Assembly: GCA_946406115.1 (NCBI GenBank)
Contig: OX291550.1
Span: 29,922,722 to 29,986,721, forward strand
Origin: Apoda limacodes
Taxonomy: Eukaryota; Arthropoda; Insecta; Lepidoptera; Limacodidae
Direction of reading: 5' to 3'
DNA length: 64,000 nucleotides
In this document: one piece after another, positions 1 through 10,165 of the stretch
Layout of the letters: every line of letters starts with the position of its first letter
Numbering within the stretch: position 1 is the first letter of the stretch
The notes under the pieces: generated by a model
Seen by the model: only the letters and a program-made list of their open reading frames with translations
Database searches by the model: none
Told to the model about the DNA's origin: nothing
Program-made: the position numbers and the translations under genes

Positions 1-492
1 TCTCAAGAGAAGTTAATAACCCGTTGTAATCCACCATCGGCCGCCCGGCGCCAGAGAGGTCCAAACGTGCACACATACCCATATGCATACACATACTCAC
101 AGACGTTGTATATCATAAAGTAGCTCAGCTCCCACACGACAGTCCGGCAACAAATGCACACCATTTAACGTACTGTCACTTCGGAAACAAGCCTAAGGGA
201 AGAAGAAGTGAAACTTCCCGGGTGAAGTAAGGAAACACAATTTAAACTACATAAAATCTAACGTCTTAATCGGCTTTTATATTTTGCCAAGGCAACTTTT
301 TGAATATTTGTCATTTTATGAGGCAATCTGTGTGTTTCTTTACCACTTAATATTCGGTTGATGCTTAAACACCAATTATAAATTTGTAATTTGACCACTA
401 TCTGAATAAAATAATATTTTACACATTCGCTATGATATAGACAGGTCAAAATGTCAAACGAATGTCTTTGCCTGATAATTTCATAATTTTTT
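1..492. other. 3' flank of the THAP/P-type gene, no gene seen
   Basis: No coding region is recognised here. The first 240 bases are more GC-rich and contain dinucleotide-poor, LINE-leader-like sequence around 190-235, but no protein match can be read. The short open frames are AT-rich and have no recognisable motif. No terminal inverted repeat matching the upstream side of the P-type gene was found by eye, so I cannot say whether that gene is bounded as a transposon. Confidence 0.4.
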
Positions 493-1414
493 TTACGTTA
501 AATGGAGATAGTGACTATTTTTCATAAGGTAGTCATTTGTGATTTCTATAATATCACCAAAAATTCTTTTTATTCTTTCATTGACATAAGTAAGCCTGTT
601 TGTCCTAAAATTGCGTTCTCTTTGATTTACCCATTCGTGTATACATGTTAAATCTTTAGTTACCATATCAGACCTACAAATTTGGCAGTTGTTTATTTTT
701 TTTAGTATTTTTCGTACTACCCAACCAGCAGTGTAGGTGCGTGCAGTAATTTTGTTTTTTTCCTGCAATACTCTTTCGATTAAATTTTCCGAATCAAATG
801 ATGTGTTCGTATCAGAATTGTCTACTAGTATATTTAGATCTATATTACTCCTATTTTCGCTGATGTCATGAGTTTCAGTTTTATCTGAAATCAGTGACTG
901 AAAATTTACAATTGAATTGCCGAAATCCTCCTCGCAGTTCGATCCAGTAGAGTGAGTTGTAATTAGATCTGTCAATATTAAGGATTTAAAAGTATTTTCA
1001 AAAGTGTAACAATTTGGATTTATATTTCTACTATTCAGAGCCCTAACTTTACCAAAAAAATTTTCTAACGGATCTTGATTCAGATTTCGTGTAAACAAGT
1101 AGTTAATATTTCGAGACGATAACAACTGCCATATGCGTTTAAACTTTCTATGGTTTTTTCAAAATTTATCAATGAAGGAACTTTTTTCGCTTCATTACTA
1201 TTAGAACAATTAACGTATTTCATAGTACGCAGGGTTTTTTGAGCTTCAGTCCAAAACTCCATGTGGCCGCTATTTTCAGTTACAGGTGTACGTAATTTGC
1301 CTTTATCTTTAGAACTTCTTTTAGAGGAATTTAAACTATCGAATAGTTTATCGAAAAACAGTATAACATCCGAAGTGTTGTCCATTGTATCACTAATTTT
1401 CTGTCCTTGCATTT
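493..1414 (-). CDS. Exon 10: C-terminal core, one-base frameshift
   Basis: Acceptor ATTTATTTCAG. The first part has DVILFFDKLFDSLNSS; after the shift comes LFTRNLNQDPLENFFGKVRA, the family motif that carries the third catalytic acid region. The shift is at 1141-1143, where a T-run on the coding strand is one short; a fourth T would restore IES-KRIWQLL. The last 60 residues contain YTAGWVVRKILKK and two Cys pairs (NCQICRS and CIHEW), a C-terminal pattern also seen in THAP9-like proteins. Translation ends at the stop at 493-495. Confidence 0.75.
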
Positions 1415-4400
1415 CTGAAATAAATGATTTTCTTAAGGTTAATATTGACTATAATTTTTACTCATTTGTTCTCTCCTGCTAAGAAAACCCCCTTCTCCAA
1501 ATAATTCATCTAACAATTCATCATCATCATATTCATTCCACTACTCTATATCATTGACCATAATTTTCTGTCGAATTACCTTATTTCGAATACGATATCT
1601 TTAGGAAACTACAATTATAGCTTTTTCTATGCAAATTTTTGCTTATGCAATAGCTCCACTGTCAGTTTCCACGTCTTGGCACCATATGTCATCACCGGTA
1701 GAACGCACTGATTGAAAACTTTATTCTCCAAGCTTTGCGGTATGGACGTTGTAGAGACGTGCCTAATCTCCCTAAATGCGGCCCAACCTAAATGGATTAC
1801 TATAGGCTGCCTTTTCAAAGTAGTTTTTATTGTATTGCAATACTTGTTCGAGAAAAGTATACTCAAATAATTTCGAGGAGTCTGCCATCGAAAATAATAT
1901 TGGGCCCCAGAACGATGTGGTAAATTAGCATGACCTTCGTCTTATCTAATTTCTAGTCTTGTTTTAATTTAAAAAATATTTTTAACGTCTACATCTAGGT
2001 AGTTTACCTTAAACTGAATTTTGCTTACCAAATTTAGAGCTATATTTTAGCATAGCACCAACTTTTTCACTAAAAACCTTCATGCAGTTAGAAACTTTCA
2101 TTTTCTTGATTCTGTCTGGAATTATATGTTCGTCTGTGAGTTGTTTTAAAAATCGTATTTGTCCTAATTCGCAATCACGTTTGTAAATTTCAATAATGTC
2201 TTGCCAACGAGCTAATTTTCCATTAAAGACTATATCTTTATTTAGAAAATTATTGCGGATTCCCTTAATGAGGTGTGGTGGATCAAAAACCACATTTAAC
2301 TTTTGTCCACTCATCTCAATTGTGTCATCTGTAACAAGCATAATAAGATAAAGCAAAATCTGGGAAAAGCTGGTATGCGCTCGCTGTTTCGCACTTCTTA
2401 CTTTTTTAATTTTTAACTGGCTGCTAGAAACTTGTTATCAAATCGGTACAATGTTTAAGGTGTATATAAGGTGTTAGGATATTATGTGCCACCTTCGAGT
2501 TCGAGACTCACGCCGGTCGAAGGGACGGTCCCGAGAGCGACAACCCAAACCTAACCCAAGTCTCGCCCCAAAAAGCCCGGTGAAGCAGTAATGGCTGCAA
2601 CAGCCAACTGCATAGTCAGTCAGAAAAAAAACGACGCTACCCCATCAAGTTGGGCTTGTTTGATTTGTCTTGACAAGAACTCTGGTATTAAATTATAACT
2701 AAGGTCTGATGAAAGCTTGTTTAATAAAAATTTCACAACAGAATCCAGTCACCCAATATACTAATATTTTTTCAATTTTATATCTTTTAGATTTTCAAAT
2801 ATATATAATAAATATTCATACAATTACCACATATATCCTCTCGTAATATCTGTTGGCGACGTGTCTTAGTTTGCATACTTTTAATTGCTGCTTGATTGTT
2901 TGCCCCTTGGTCACAAATGATAGCTATTGGTGTTAGTCCAATCTCAACTACGCTACTACATACTTTTTAATAATTTTTTCCAATATTGACGCTGGAGTCA
3001 TACTTTCACAAAAGTAGAACGCGAAAGGCTGGCGCCAAGATGCGCATACTCCTGAAAAATACTTAAAATTTTAAGAACTAAAAAGAAATAAACAAGTGCA
3101 GCTAAAACAAAATAAACATTTTTATCAGACTAGGGGTGTATGGAAATTATTAATCCCCTGACAGCTGCAGTAAAAAATATAGGCTAACCAATTTTTAATG
3201 TTTTATATACAAAGAGTGCCAAAGGAGCTATCTGTGATCTGTCTGTCTGCTTGTCTGCCTCTTTGTCTAACTGTCTGACCTTTTAGGGACTCTATCTTTA
3301 AACGGAAGATTTTTTTACATAATGTGGGGGATTATTGGGGATTTCTTAGTACATAATAAAAAATAACAAAATGTAAAAAAAAGGCTTTTGCTCTATAGTA
3401 AAAACGGTAACACATCAAGCTTCAAACTTAATACTATTATACTGTAATCTCTAAATTAATACAACATATAATAAAAACCGATTAATTGCAAGTTATCATA
3501 TCGTCTCGTGACATGATTTCCTGTTGCAGACCCTTAAAAACAAAAAAAAAATTTAACCAACCTCTGATCATAAAAACTAAAGCGTGATCTGCAAATTTTT
3601 GATATGTGACTTCGTCCAAATCTACATGACCATAAATTCTGTCTTTATGTACAACTGGAGTTAAATAAGGTGTCAACGCAACTTCGTCAAATACTATCGA
3701 GCACAGCTTTTTTGCTTCTGTCCAGTTTTCTGTATGTTTTTTTAATATTGTTAAATATTTCTTATTCATTCCCGGTGCGATTGAAAAACTCTCTATTAAT
3801 TTAGTAACTGTTTTTCGCGAGGGCAAAACAAAAAGTTTTCGAAGAAGTCGATAAGATTTAGGACTATACTTCATTAAAAAGAGGCACATTAATTTTTCTT
3901 CAGTACTATATCTTCTTTGTTTTGGTGGCTTTTGGTTTTTTAATTGCATTAGAATAAACAACTGCGATGTTGAAGGCAGTTCAGAAAAATTCTCAAATAT
4001 TTGGCTTTGTGTGAACTTTGCTGTTTGTTTTACTTTATTTTTAAAGTATTTCAATTTTCTGGCACTTCTTGACACTCTTATTAGTCTTTGGTAAATATTT
4101 TTGCATTTTGGAGTTAACATTTTCGTGTCAGCTCTAAATCTTAAACGACTTTTCCTGATGGTTTTTTTTGTCACCAGTTTTTTTGTAAACGTCTCTGGAA
4201 AAAAAAAATATGATTTATAATCTGAGTAAGTATGCATATGTAGATATTTGGAGTACCATCATATTATATAAACTAATAACAAACATAACTGTGAAACAGT
4301 AATGTTCAAATTAAACCCCATTTGTTGTTTTTAAATTATTGGGAACAGTCTCGACTAATCCAAATTCTCGTATTGGAAAACTGTGTCTCGAGAGGTAAAA

Positions 4401-7400
4401 CCTACTTACATACATTTCTTCTGGAATTTGGAGTCTGGCGAACTCAAGACTGTTCCCAAAAAGCTTCAAGCTTCTCTTTTGGTCAGCTTTTAACATGAGT
4501 GAATATTGTACCTACTATACGAGCTTTTACGTACAACCTAACAATCAATGATAAAGCCAAAAGTTTATTTTATTTTAATTAATTTATTTGTATAGGATGA
4601 CGGTAAAATGATATCGCTTTCTGTTTTTTTTTTTTATTTTTATACCACTAAGGTGGCAAACAAGCTTACGGTCCGCCTGTTTGCTTTCTAAGCTAAATTA
4701 CTATTTTATGTGCGGTGGCTCCGTACACCTATGATGTTTATAATTATTCAACTAAACATGGCAGTAACTAATCAAAAACGATCACCTAATTTGATTGAAG
4801 TTTTGTTATGGACAGGTATACCCTTAGGTTTACTTTTATTATCTTCTATAGGTAGGTTCAGTTCTAGTGTACTAGAAAAATCACAGTCCAAATATTCAGC
4901 AACTTGTAACTCTGAAAAAACCTCTAATTTAATAAATAATATTATAAAAAACATGATATTGTTTGTAATAATAATGTAACTACAGAATACGTCTTTTAAT
5001 TTACCTTCGTCAATTTCCATGGCCTGGTTATATTTTAATGGATAGTGTGTATCACAATCTAAATCTTTAGTAGTCTGGATATCTGCAACGACTTTTACTT
5101 TCAATATTTTTAATAATGAAAATGAAGATACCTCAACAAAAAAGAAATATTATAACCGCGAACACATTGCGGGTGGCATGCTTAGCGCCTAGCCTCTAGC
5201 TAGGTGGTCGACAGTTATACAATTACAAATGTTTAAGAGTAAAATAACAAACGTTCGAGATAATACAACTTACCTTTTTGGCATTTTATTTTTGCAACAT
5301 CTAGAGACTGCTTAAGCCCAAATGGATGAACGAGTTCACTCAGTCCAAATTTTTTATTAAATTCAAATTAAAACTTAAATGCTTTAGTTCTCAAAAATAG
5401 CATAACATATCACTTTTTTGAAGTCAATAAACTATACCTAAGTTACTAGTTACTACCCTTTTCGAAGTCATCTGTAGATAGTGGAAACAGCCTACTAAGT
5501 AAATTTTAATTTTAATAAGCATTTTTATTGCTTTAAAGGTTTGATTAGGACAGCATAATCTTGCGTACTGCTGCATGTAAACTGTAATCGTTTTCGATCA
5601 AGACACTCGTATAACAAGATATCAAAATCAAAAAGGTAAGTTCGTTTGATTCTTAATAGTGTAACATTTTAAAAATTCTTGTACGAAGATGAAATCAAAA
5701 ATCAATCAAATTTTTGTCTAATAAATCGTACTTCAAAGCAATTCCAAATGTAGATATCTACCTAAACACACAATAATTTAAAGTATTTTTAGAGACTTTT
5801 ATTACCTGGTTCATTTTGATTAGTATGAAAATTAACGACTTCTGTTTCTATTTTATCACTATGTGAAGGTAGAACCAACATATCACTCGAATTAACTTCT
5901 TTATCTGTAATTACTGAAAATATTTGAGAAAAAACAAAATTAAGGTTAAATAAATATAAATATAGATATAATACCTACCCCTTCATAACCTTATGAATAC
6001 CTATTTGACACCTCCTTTAATAAGTACATAACTAACTAGTATTAATGATGATAATGATGAAATTATACAATAATTTGAACTGGAAATCTCAAAACAACCG
6101 TTTTGTATTTGCGTTCAAACCTAAGGCAAACAATATCACTAGATGCAGCCATACGGCCTTATAGTATGGGGCAACTCTGTCGACAATATAAGAGCATACC
6201 TGAGGGTACAAAGTATACGAGAGCGCGTATTAATGTAACACATGCATGGACAGCTGCAACCCATTTTTTTTGCCATTACTATATTTATCTTTGTAAATTA
6301 AAGACATTTGTTAGTTTATTTTTTAAATATTGCGTATTATCGTATTATCTGCATTAAAAAAAAGCTGTTTTATCGTGGGTTTTTTATATTAAACAAGCAG
6401 TGCAGCGGTTCGAGAATAGACAGAACTGTCAACTTTGAAATAGAAAAAATTACAAAATATGCATCTCAGAATCACAAATAAACCAAATCAAAATCAATCT
6501 TTTATTAAATTTTAAATTATTCAAATTAAATTAAAAGACCCATATCCCACACACCCATACCCACACATAACGGGGTGAACACATAACATATATTTTATTT
6601 TCTTACTCCTCATTTTAATGTGAGATTTTCAATTAAAAAACTTTCCTATATCTAAGCCTAAATTTTGTGAAGCTCAAAATAAAATATCTCAAGTCGTGTT
6701 ATGACAATGCATAATTTTTTTTGTGCCTGTTGTGTTGATGTTTTGATGAAGTTTTTTTTCAGACTTATCAATTGAATTATTAATATTGATTCTATAATAA
6801 CTGAAATATATAAGTGTCAGTCTGTTTGTTTGTTTGTTATTGCTTAGCGCTGCTGCGGAGCACCCAACTGTGCTGATTTTTGGTGCAGATATTGTTGAGG
6901 AGATGGAGAAGGACATAGGATACTATTATATCTCAAAATAGTTCCCATAGCAATAACTATACAGGGAGAAAAAAGGCAATTTCGATTCATGCAAAAATTT
7001 CGTTAAAATGTTCATTTGCATCGGTATCGTAATAAATTATACGTCCCACAGCTCATCTTATTATGTATTACTAACAGTTTATCATAACGCTGGCCCTGTT
7101 CCTGTATATTATCTAGTTTGTCATAAAGTTTTGATGCTTTAAAGTTTAAATAATTATACCTTGTACCGTTAATGATCGGCAAACTTTTATGATGACGTCT
7201 TGACAATTCACTCTTACGTACTGATATTTCAAGTCGTTATCCCATATAATTTTAATGGAGGCTAGAAACAATAATTAGTATGTCTTCTTCGGATGAAATT
7301 TGTTGACAGAACATAAATATCGTATATTTAACTAGATAATGTAGTTACAAAGTATCATGAAGCGATATTAATAAGTAGTTTGCCTGCCTCTATTATAAAA

Positions 7401-9163
7401 ACACTATTTCCTGATAATTCTTCAATTCGCATGACACAATTACATGCAATACTTTAGCGGTATCTGACAGTACTTAAGTATTTACATGACTTTATATAAG
7501 TTTCCTGTTAATATATTGGTTTGGACGCCTAGTCGTTATTTATGAGGAAAACCTGAATAATAGTTTAGGATTCCTAATAAAACTAATGGGTCCATTTTTT
7601 TCCGTGTAAGCGAATTTTAGATGAACTATAACTATAGCTACAGCTTCAGCTTGCTGTAACAAACTCTCTTACTTTAGAAAGAACTTACTTTTAAGACTTC
7701 ACGTAGAAATCTCACGCTGATAACCAAATTTAACGCGAGCGGATATTTGGCTATGTAACTATGTAAAACACATCGACAAAAAGAAAAAGTACAAATTTAT
7801 ATAACTTTAATACACACAAAATTTGTTCTTACCTGCAGTATGTACTTCTGGACAATTTGTTGGAATAAAATAATTGTGTTCCCATAAATGTTTTGGCATA
7901 TTTACTACGTTGTACGGAGGGGAGCCTAGAGTAAAAAAAATATCGTCAAAGTTCGTGTCTTTTATTTTCTAGAAGGGTATGAGAATTTTACAAATACATA
8001 TCTAAAAATTTGGTTGAAATAATTTTAAACGGACGGACATGATGAACTAACTGGGAGGATTGCAATTTTGATATTCGGGTATGTAACCCTAAAAATCGAT
8101 TTAATTAATTCTCTGTTTGTAGTACTAAACATTATTTAAGTTACATTCAAGTAAAATAAATCTTAGAACGACACTTTAAATACTTTAGTTTTCTTGAAGA
8201 TCAACCCATCCTAGACACAAAAACCGGTGGATAGCATGTCCGGCCATTCTTAGTATAGGCACAATGTAACGTGTAGGGTTTAATAGTTGTACTACGTTGT
8301 TTTGACGTGAATTCGATGAATGCCTTAGTTTAGTTCAGGTTGGTTGTACGATCAAATTTACAGACAAAAATTATGTGCCTACTTTCGTCGTATTTGTACG
8401 GCTTAGCTACAAAAAAATGTCTGTCTCGGGAATAATTATAATCGAGGCCTTAACGAACTTTAGCTTGGTATAGCAAACTTCATTCGTAGGTATAATTAAG
8501 AAGTTGGCGTAAGAATCTAATGCCGATGTCCAAATTTAGGGCGGGTGGAGCCCAGGATAATTATTATATATGGGAAAGTTAAAGAGATAACCTAAGAGCC
8601 GTGGAAGGACGTAGACTATTTTTCATCTTGTCCTCGAGAATGACTAAAACATTTGTTACTCAATCCTGCCGCAATGGAGCAGACGTACTTGAAGATATGG
8701 AGAAGAAAAAAGGCTACTTTTAAGGCTACTTAAATTTAAAAATATCCGCGGAGTAGGTAACTATAACCGAATTTCACGAACAAACCATAGCTGCAAATAT
8801 AGCTTGCTATAACAAACTTCTTTAGTTGCCGTAAAAAATAGTAACCTATTGGATAATATTAGGTAACTTACTTTCTGGTTGATTTTTTGGATATCCTAAT
8901 TTGATTTCTTGTGGCGTAAATAATGTAGGTCTTGCATAAACATAATTAAGTATTCCATTTTCGTAGAATTTCTCTTCAAAATGTATGCTACATACTTTTT
9001 TGTTATGTAGTTGTTTTGCGTTATATGAATATAAATTATTATCACCAATGTTTTTTAACCAAATAATTCGTTTATATCCCACCGAAGGAAAAGCATGAAG
9101 ATAAATATTTTTAGTATGACCATTGGAGTCACAATTTTTTATACAACACTTAATTCTACTCAT
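493..9163 (-). CDS. THAP9/P-element-type transposase, ten exons, two one-base frameshifts
   Basis: Inferred exons (high to low coordinate): 9163-8872, 7925-7833, 5913-5806, 5300-5274 (tentative), 5082-5005, 4911-4834, 4194-3562, 3051-2828, 2328-2029, 1414-493. Splice sites are GT/AG and every intron falls in phase 1. The product is a THAP DNA-binding domain, an acidic linker, the P-element transposase core and a C-terminal Cys-rich region. The spliced model is 2755 nt, two short of 919 codons, which agrees with two single-base losses seen at 2964-2968 and 1141-1143. Family members are 750-900 residues long (P transposase, THAP9). They bind element ends and cut DNA with an RNase H-like core and a GTP-binding insertion. 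Three motifs of the core are visible: IVFDEVALTP, ICDQGANNQ and LNQDPLENFFG. It may be an autonomous P-like element or a domesticated copy; no terminal repeats were found to decide. The family call is secure; intactness is not. Confidence 0.85.
1627..1965 (-). pseudogene. RTE-type LINE fragment (C-terminal to reverse transcriptase)
   Basis: Reads HLGWAAFREIRHV, SIPQSLENKVFNQCVLPVMT and YGAKTWKLTV, which is the region just after the RT domain in RTE elements of Lepidoptera. An upstream piece, DKTKVML, lies in another frame, so there are shifts and stops. It is inserted within intron 9 of the P-type gene. No activity is possible from this piece. Confidence 0.8.
2029..2328 (-). CDS. Exon 9: GTP-binding insertion region
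   Basis: A 300-base exon with acceptor TGCTTGTTACAG and donor AATTTG|GTAAGC. The motif VFDPPHLIKGIRNNF is highly typical of P-element and THAP9 transposases and opens the insertion domain that binds GTP in P transposase. The rest (RWQDIIEIYKRD, KVSNCMKVFSEKVG) also follows the family pattern. No break is visible. Confidence 0.8.
2490..2632 (+). repeat. Dispersed repeat A, copy 1 (A-rich 3' end)
   Basis: Shares GGTCGAAGGGACG, AATGGCTGCA and CCAACTGCATAGTC with 58540-58706. Both copies end in an A-run in the same orientation, so this is probably the 3' untranslated tail of a non-LTR element. It lies in intron 8 of the P-type gene. Confidence 0.6.
2828..3051 (-). CDS. Exon 8: core with second catalytic Asp, one-base frameshift
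   Basis: Acceptor ATTTTTCAG at 3052. It begins GVCASWRQPFAFYFCES and later, in another frame, carries ICDQGANNQ, the motif holding the second catalytic Asp. The shift sits at 2964-2968, where five A's on the coding strand would need to be six to keep frame through the conserved KK-CSSVVEIG stretch. The exon ends at ATATGTG|GTAATT. It was not called as an open frame because of the shift. A homopolymer contraction is as likely to be a read error as a real mutation. Confidence 0.7.
3562..4194 (-). CDS. Exon 7: N-terminal part of the P-type catalytic core
   Basis: A 633-base exon with acceptor TTTTTTTTTTCCAG. A basic N-terminal stretch (KKLVTKKTIRKSRLRFR) precedes a helical segment and then the P-element family signature YSPKSYRLLRKLFVLPSRKT. 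The motif SIVFDEVALTP carries the Asp that corresponds to the first catalytic acid of P transposase. It ends HALVFMIRG, where the family continues with a W-K/R-Q-P stretch; exon 8 supplies SWRQPFAFYF. The open frame beyond the donor at 3562/3561 is intronic. Confidence 0.8.
4341..4457. repeat. Imperfect inverted repeat in intron 6
   Basis: Arms at 4341-4367 and 4424-4457 share GGGAACAGTC... and ...AATTTGGA... in opposite orientation around a 56-base loop. The arms are not perfect (a seven-base insertion in one), so it looks like the decayed ends of a small foldback element or a palindromic insertion within the intron. A 61-codon open frame crossing it appears incidental. Confidence 0.5.
4627..4700 (-). 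mobile_element. 5'-truncated jockey-like LINE 3' tail
   Basis: A T-run followed by ATACCACTAAGGTGGCAAAC and AAGCTTACGGTCCGCCTG is the complement of the 3' end that also closes the coding LINE at 59148-60690. Only the tail is present, inserted in intron 6 of the P-type gene, in the same orientation as the gene. Confidence 0.75.
4834..4911 (-). CDS. Exon 6: 78-base linker exon, paralogous to exon 5
   Basis: Acceptor with pyrimidine tract ending GGTTTTTTCAG, donor AATAAAA|GTAAAC. It encodes ELQVAEYLDCDFSSTLELN and about seven further residues. It aligns without gaps to exon 5 with roughly 8 of 26 identities, including Q3, L8, D9, C10, D11, L16 and N19. Function of the linker is unknown. Confidence 0.65.
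5005..5082 (-). CDS. Exon 5: 78-base linker exon
   Basis: Acceptor GTTGCAG, donor GACGAAG|GTAAAT, phase 1 at both ends. It encodes DIQTTKDLDCDTHYPL and about ten further residues. The neighbouring exon 6 has exactly the same length, phase and a shared LDCD core, which suggests an exon duplication. Confidence 0.65.
5274..5300 (-). CDS. Exon 4 (tentative 27-base microexon)
   Basis: The sequence reads CTCTAG, then 27 bases, then a strong AAAAAG|GTAAGT donor. In the running phase it encodes DVAKIKCQK. The donor is convincing but the acceptor lacks a long pyrimidine tract. Exons 3 and 5 also join in frame without it, so it could be skipped or not be an exon at all. Confidence 0.35.
5806..5913 (-). 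CDS. Exon 3: acidic linker
   Basis: A 108-base exon preceded by a pyrimidine-rich acceptor (TTTTTTCTCAAATATTTTCAG) and followed by CCAG|GTAAT. It adds about 36 residues beginning VITDKEVNSSDMLVLPSHSD, polar and acidic, probably unstructured linker between the DNA-binding and catalytic parts. Phase 1 at both ends. Confidence 0.7.
6130..6245 (+). pseudogene. LINE C-terminal fragment
   Basis: In one frame it reads MQPYGLIVWGNSVDN and RAYLRVQ, matching the 'YGLIVWGNS..A.RVQKRCIR' stretch found after the RT domain of jockey-type elements. Only about 30 codons remain. It lies in intron 2 of the P-type gene. Confidence 0.55.
6780..6965. repeat. Dispersed non-coding repeat fragment
   Basis: Contains GTTTGTTTGTTATTGCTTAG and 'ggtgcagatattgttgaggagatggag'-type sequence, here split by my reading into GGTGCAGATATTG and GAGATGGAGAAGGACATAGG. 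A related stretch (gatatggagaag...aggctactttt) is at 8690-8725. The pattern resembles non-autonomous Helitron-like repeats of Lepidoptera, but no ends are seen. Confidence 0.4.
7640..8840. repeat. Intron DNA with several related repeat fragments
   Basis: Outside exon 2, the motif 'agcttgctataacaaacttctt' (given here as AGCTTG and ATAACAAACTTC) recurs near 7645, 8460 and 8800, and again near 32815. Each is flanked by AT-rich sequence. These are probably decayed pieces of one non-autonomous family. No coding potential apart from exon 2. Confidence 0.35.
7833..7925 (-). CDS. Exon 2: linker after the THAP domain
   Basis: A 93-base exon with a TCTAG acceptor and a GCAG|GTAAGA donor. It completes the split Ser codon of exon 1 and keeps frame for 30 residues beginning SPPYNVVNMPKHLWEH. 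No domain is recognised. The frame continuity on both sides and the strong donor are the evidence that it is a real exon. Confidence 0.7.
8872..9163 (-). CDS. Exon 1: THAP zinc-finger domain
   Basis: About 97 residues. The C2CH zinc ligands are Cys6 or Cys7, Cys11, Cys58 and His61. The conserved HAFP (23-26), Trp35 and the closing ARPTLF (77-82, usually AVPTLF) are all present, so the fold looks complete. THAP domains bind DNA in a sequence-specific way; in P transposase the domain recognises sites near the element ends. The ATG at 9163 is chosen because the THAP domain starts at residue 6, as is normal. The exon ends in a CAGAAA|GTAAG donor at 8872/8871, leaving one base of a Ser codon. Confidence 0.9.
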
Positions 9164-10016
9164 AGCTATTTATTAATTATATGTTCCAAATCTATAACAA
9201 ACAATAACAAAAAACAAATTATTCATGCTTTATCACTTTGTCAACGTTAATAATATCAAATTTATAGTTAATATTAAAAAACTTACGCAAATCTAATTTA
9301 CAAAACCGCGCCAACGTTTTTTTTTTTATGATGGCGCCGTTTTTTTTTTAATCTTGAGAACTTCCGCCAATACTAGCGCCGCAGTGTCGTATTACATAAC
9401 TAAACTAGTATACCTTAATCGTAAAGCGACCTTATTTCTATAGTAATAAAGTCTAAAATCAAATAAAGTTTTTTAGTGTTCCAAGCTGTTGTTCCTGCGA
9501 GAACACACGGTGGAGAGGACTCTGTCACGACAGTCTCCAGCGCCGTGGCGCCAAAATCAAGCGAGCAAACGATTTCTTTTTTATCTCTTTTACACGCACT
9601 AATTAGGAAATATCCCTTTTTCCTGTATTTTTTTATTTTGTCTTCAAACAGGTTTTGTGACGTCATCGCATGACATGGTCACGTGACGATCGTACGATTC
9701 GAGCGCAAAGTTTTATTATTATTTTAACACCGCTGTACTGTTTTCCGCTACTTTACCATGCAACGAAACAAAATCTACAATAGACATATATCTAATGCAG
9801 CGCTGTCTTATCTTTTACCGCGCAATTATTTCGAACCTTAATTTATGTTTATCTATTTATAATGTTTGACTATCTTATTTTTGTATATCCAACAGATAAT
9901 TAGACCTATAGCTACTTCTCTATGAATAAATTAGGTATTCAATTAAATCCCACATAATGGTACGCTATATAGGTAGGTAGACATAATTTTGTTCTAGGGT
10001 AGACTGGAGTACACTA
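9164..10016. other. Upstream region of the THAP/P gene
   Basis: Contains the presumed promoter of the minus-strand THAP gene. No clear TATA box is seen near 9164-9300. A GC-richer patch with GCGCC motifs lies at 9300-9400 and a second at 9480-9570. An 83-codon frame on the minus strand (9415-9666) and a 65-codon frame on the plus strand overlap each other over the second patch. Neither has a recognisable domain and I do not call either a gene. Confidence 0.35.
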
Positions 10017-10165
10017 CATGGCAGAAAAACTGCGTTGCTATGTCAACACGACGTGGCCTTGTCGAAAAAATATTCTAGGAATAATTTTAATCAATCAAAA
10101 AAAAATAATATAATAATTCCTAACGGAAATAGAAATAAACAGTAATCTATACATATAAATTTCAT
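10017..10165 (+). repeat. Dispersed repeat B, copy 1
   Basis: Starts TGGCAGAAAAACTGCGTTGC and continues TATGTCAACACGACGTGGCC, with the later block GGAAATAGAAATAAACAGTA. The same blocks in the same order are at 16899-17015. Copy 1 has a short AT-rich insertion in the middle. No open frame; a non-autonomous mobile element is likely. Confidence 0.65.

Noticed and set aside
4311..4496. 61-codon frame as an additional exon of the P-type gene
   Set aside because: It crosses an imperfect inverted repeat, lacks a suitable acceptor, and exons 6 and 7 join in phase without it.
9415..9673. Overlapping 83- and 65-codon frames as small genes upstream of the THAP gene
   Set aside because: They oppose each other over the same GC-richer patch and neither shows a recognisable motif.
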